NCBI GenBank assembly: GCA_030592565.1
Contig: JAUVIX010000228.1
Span: 1-6,451, forward strand
Reading direction: 5' to 3'
DNA length: 6,451 nt
Source: Chlorobiota bacterium
Lineage (GTDB): Bacteria > Bacteroidota > Bacteroidia > Bacteroidales > JAADJA01
Within the stretch, counting starts at the first letter, position 1. Each line of letters opens with the position of its first letter. The position numbers and the translations under genes are program-made. Of the stretch, positions 6,373 through 6,451 are shown piece after piece. Below the pieces are notes generated by a model that was given only the letters and a program-made list of their open reading frames with translations, was not told where the DNA came from and ran no database searches.

Positions 6373-6390
6373 GCAAGCGTGGACGCTTGC
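6373..6390. repeat. REP-like palindrome, copy 5 (perfect, opposite centre)
   Basis: GCAAGCGTGGACGCTTGC is a perfect palindrome with a GG centre, so it is inverted relative to the other intact copies. With the copies at 6279 and 6331 it makes a cluster of three within 112 bp upstream of hypB. The remaining 61 bases to the window edge hold nothing I can name. Confidence 0.9.
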
Positions 6391-6451
6391 TCATCATTAA
6401 TATTCATCAGCTTTTAACGGGCTTTGTTCACAAGCACTACTATACAAATAT

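Noticed and set aside
6279..6390. CRISPR-like array from three short repeats
   Set aside because: The repeats are only 16-18 bp, unequal, one is inverted, and spacings of 34 and 26 bp are irregular; copies are also scattered elsewhere.
6397..6450. Possible C-terminal end of another - strand gene (17 codons, ...SPLKADEY then TAA)
   Set aside because: It is open only because the window ends, too short to recognise, and does not resemble the HypA C-terminus expected upstream of hypB.

Overview
The window reads as chromosomal DNA from a Bacteroidota (Bacteroidetes) bacterium, probably one with an anaerobic or hydrogen-metabolising lifestyle. Three things point there. A large secreted protein ends in a type IX secretion (T9SS) C-terminal sorting domain. 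The first gene belongs to an LpxD-like type with the GADAFYF motif that I associate with this phylum. The one convincing promoter has the phylum's TTG-N20-TAnnTTTG layout, and the starts lack clear Shine-Dalgarno sequences. Overall the DNA is AT-rich.

Layout: an lpxD-family acyltransferase, truncated by the window's left edge, runs on the + strand (1-875). Everything after it is on the - strand. In left-to-right order these are a two-HKD phospholipase D / cardiolipin synthase-like enzyme (849-1925), whose 3' end overlaps lpxD by 27 bp tail to tail; a 935-residue secreted protein with two parallel beta-helices (2050-4857); a TrmO/TsaA-family tRNA methyltransferase (4960-5394); and the nickel GTPase HypB of [NiFe]-hydrogenase maturation (5441-6262). 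No gene-free stretch exceeds 300 bases. The right-hand 189 bases (6263-6451) hold no gene I can support.

Functionally this is a mixed neighbourhood. lpxD and the phospholipase D-like gene both act on envelope lipids. The beta-helix protein should be exported and either attached to the surface or released. hypB and trmO lie head to tail about 46 bp apart and may be co-transcribed. HypB implies a nickel-containing hydrogenase elsewhere in the genome.

The most notable non-coding signal is a short palindrome, consensus GCAAGCGTCCACGCTTGC, with two 8-bp arms around a CC/GG centre. It occurs, intact or degenerate, in every intergenic gap of the - strand run and three times upstream of hypB. It looks like a REP-like dispersed repeat family. 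Between hypB and trmO it sits inside a longer inverted repeat. Upstream of hypB it creates a spurious in-frame N-terminal extension. I see no CRISPR array, rRNA, tRNA, insertion sequence or defence system.
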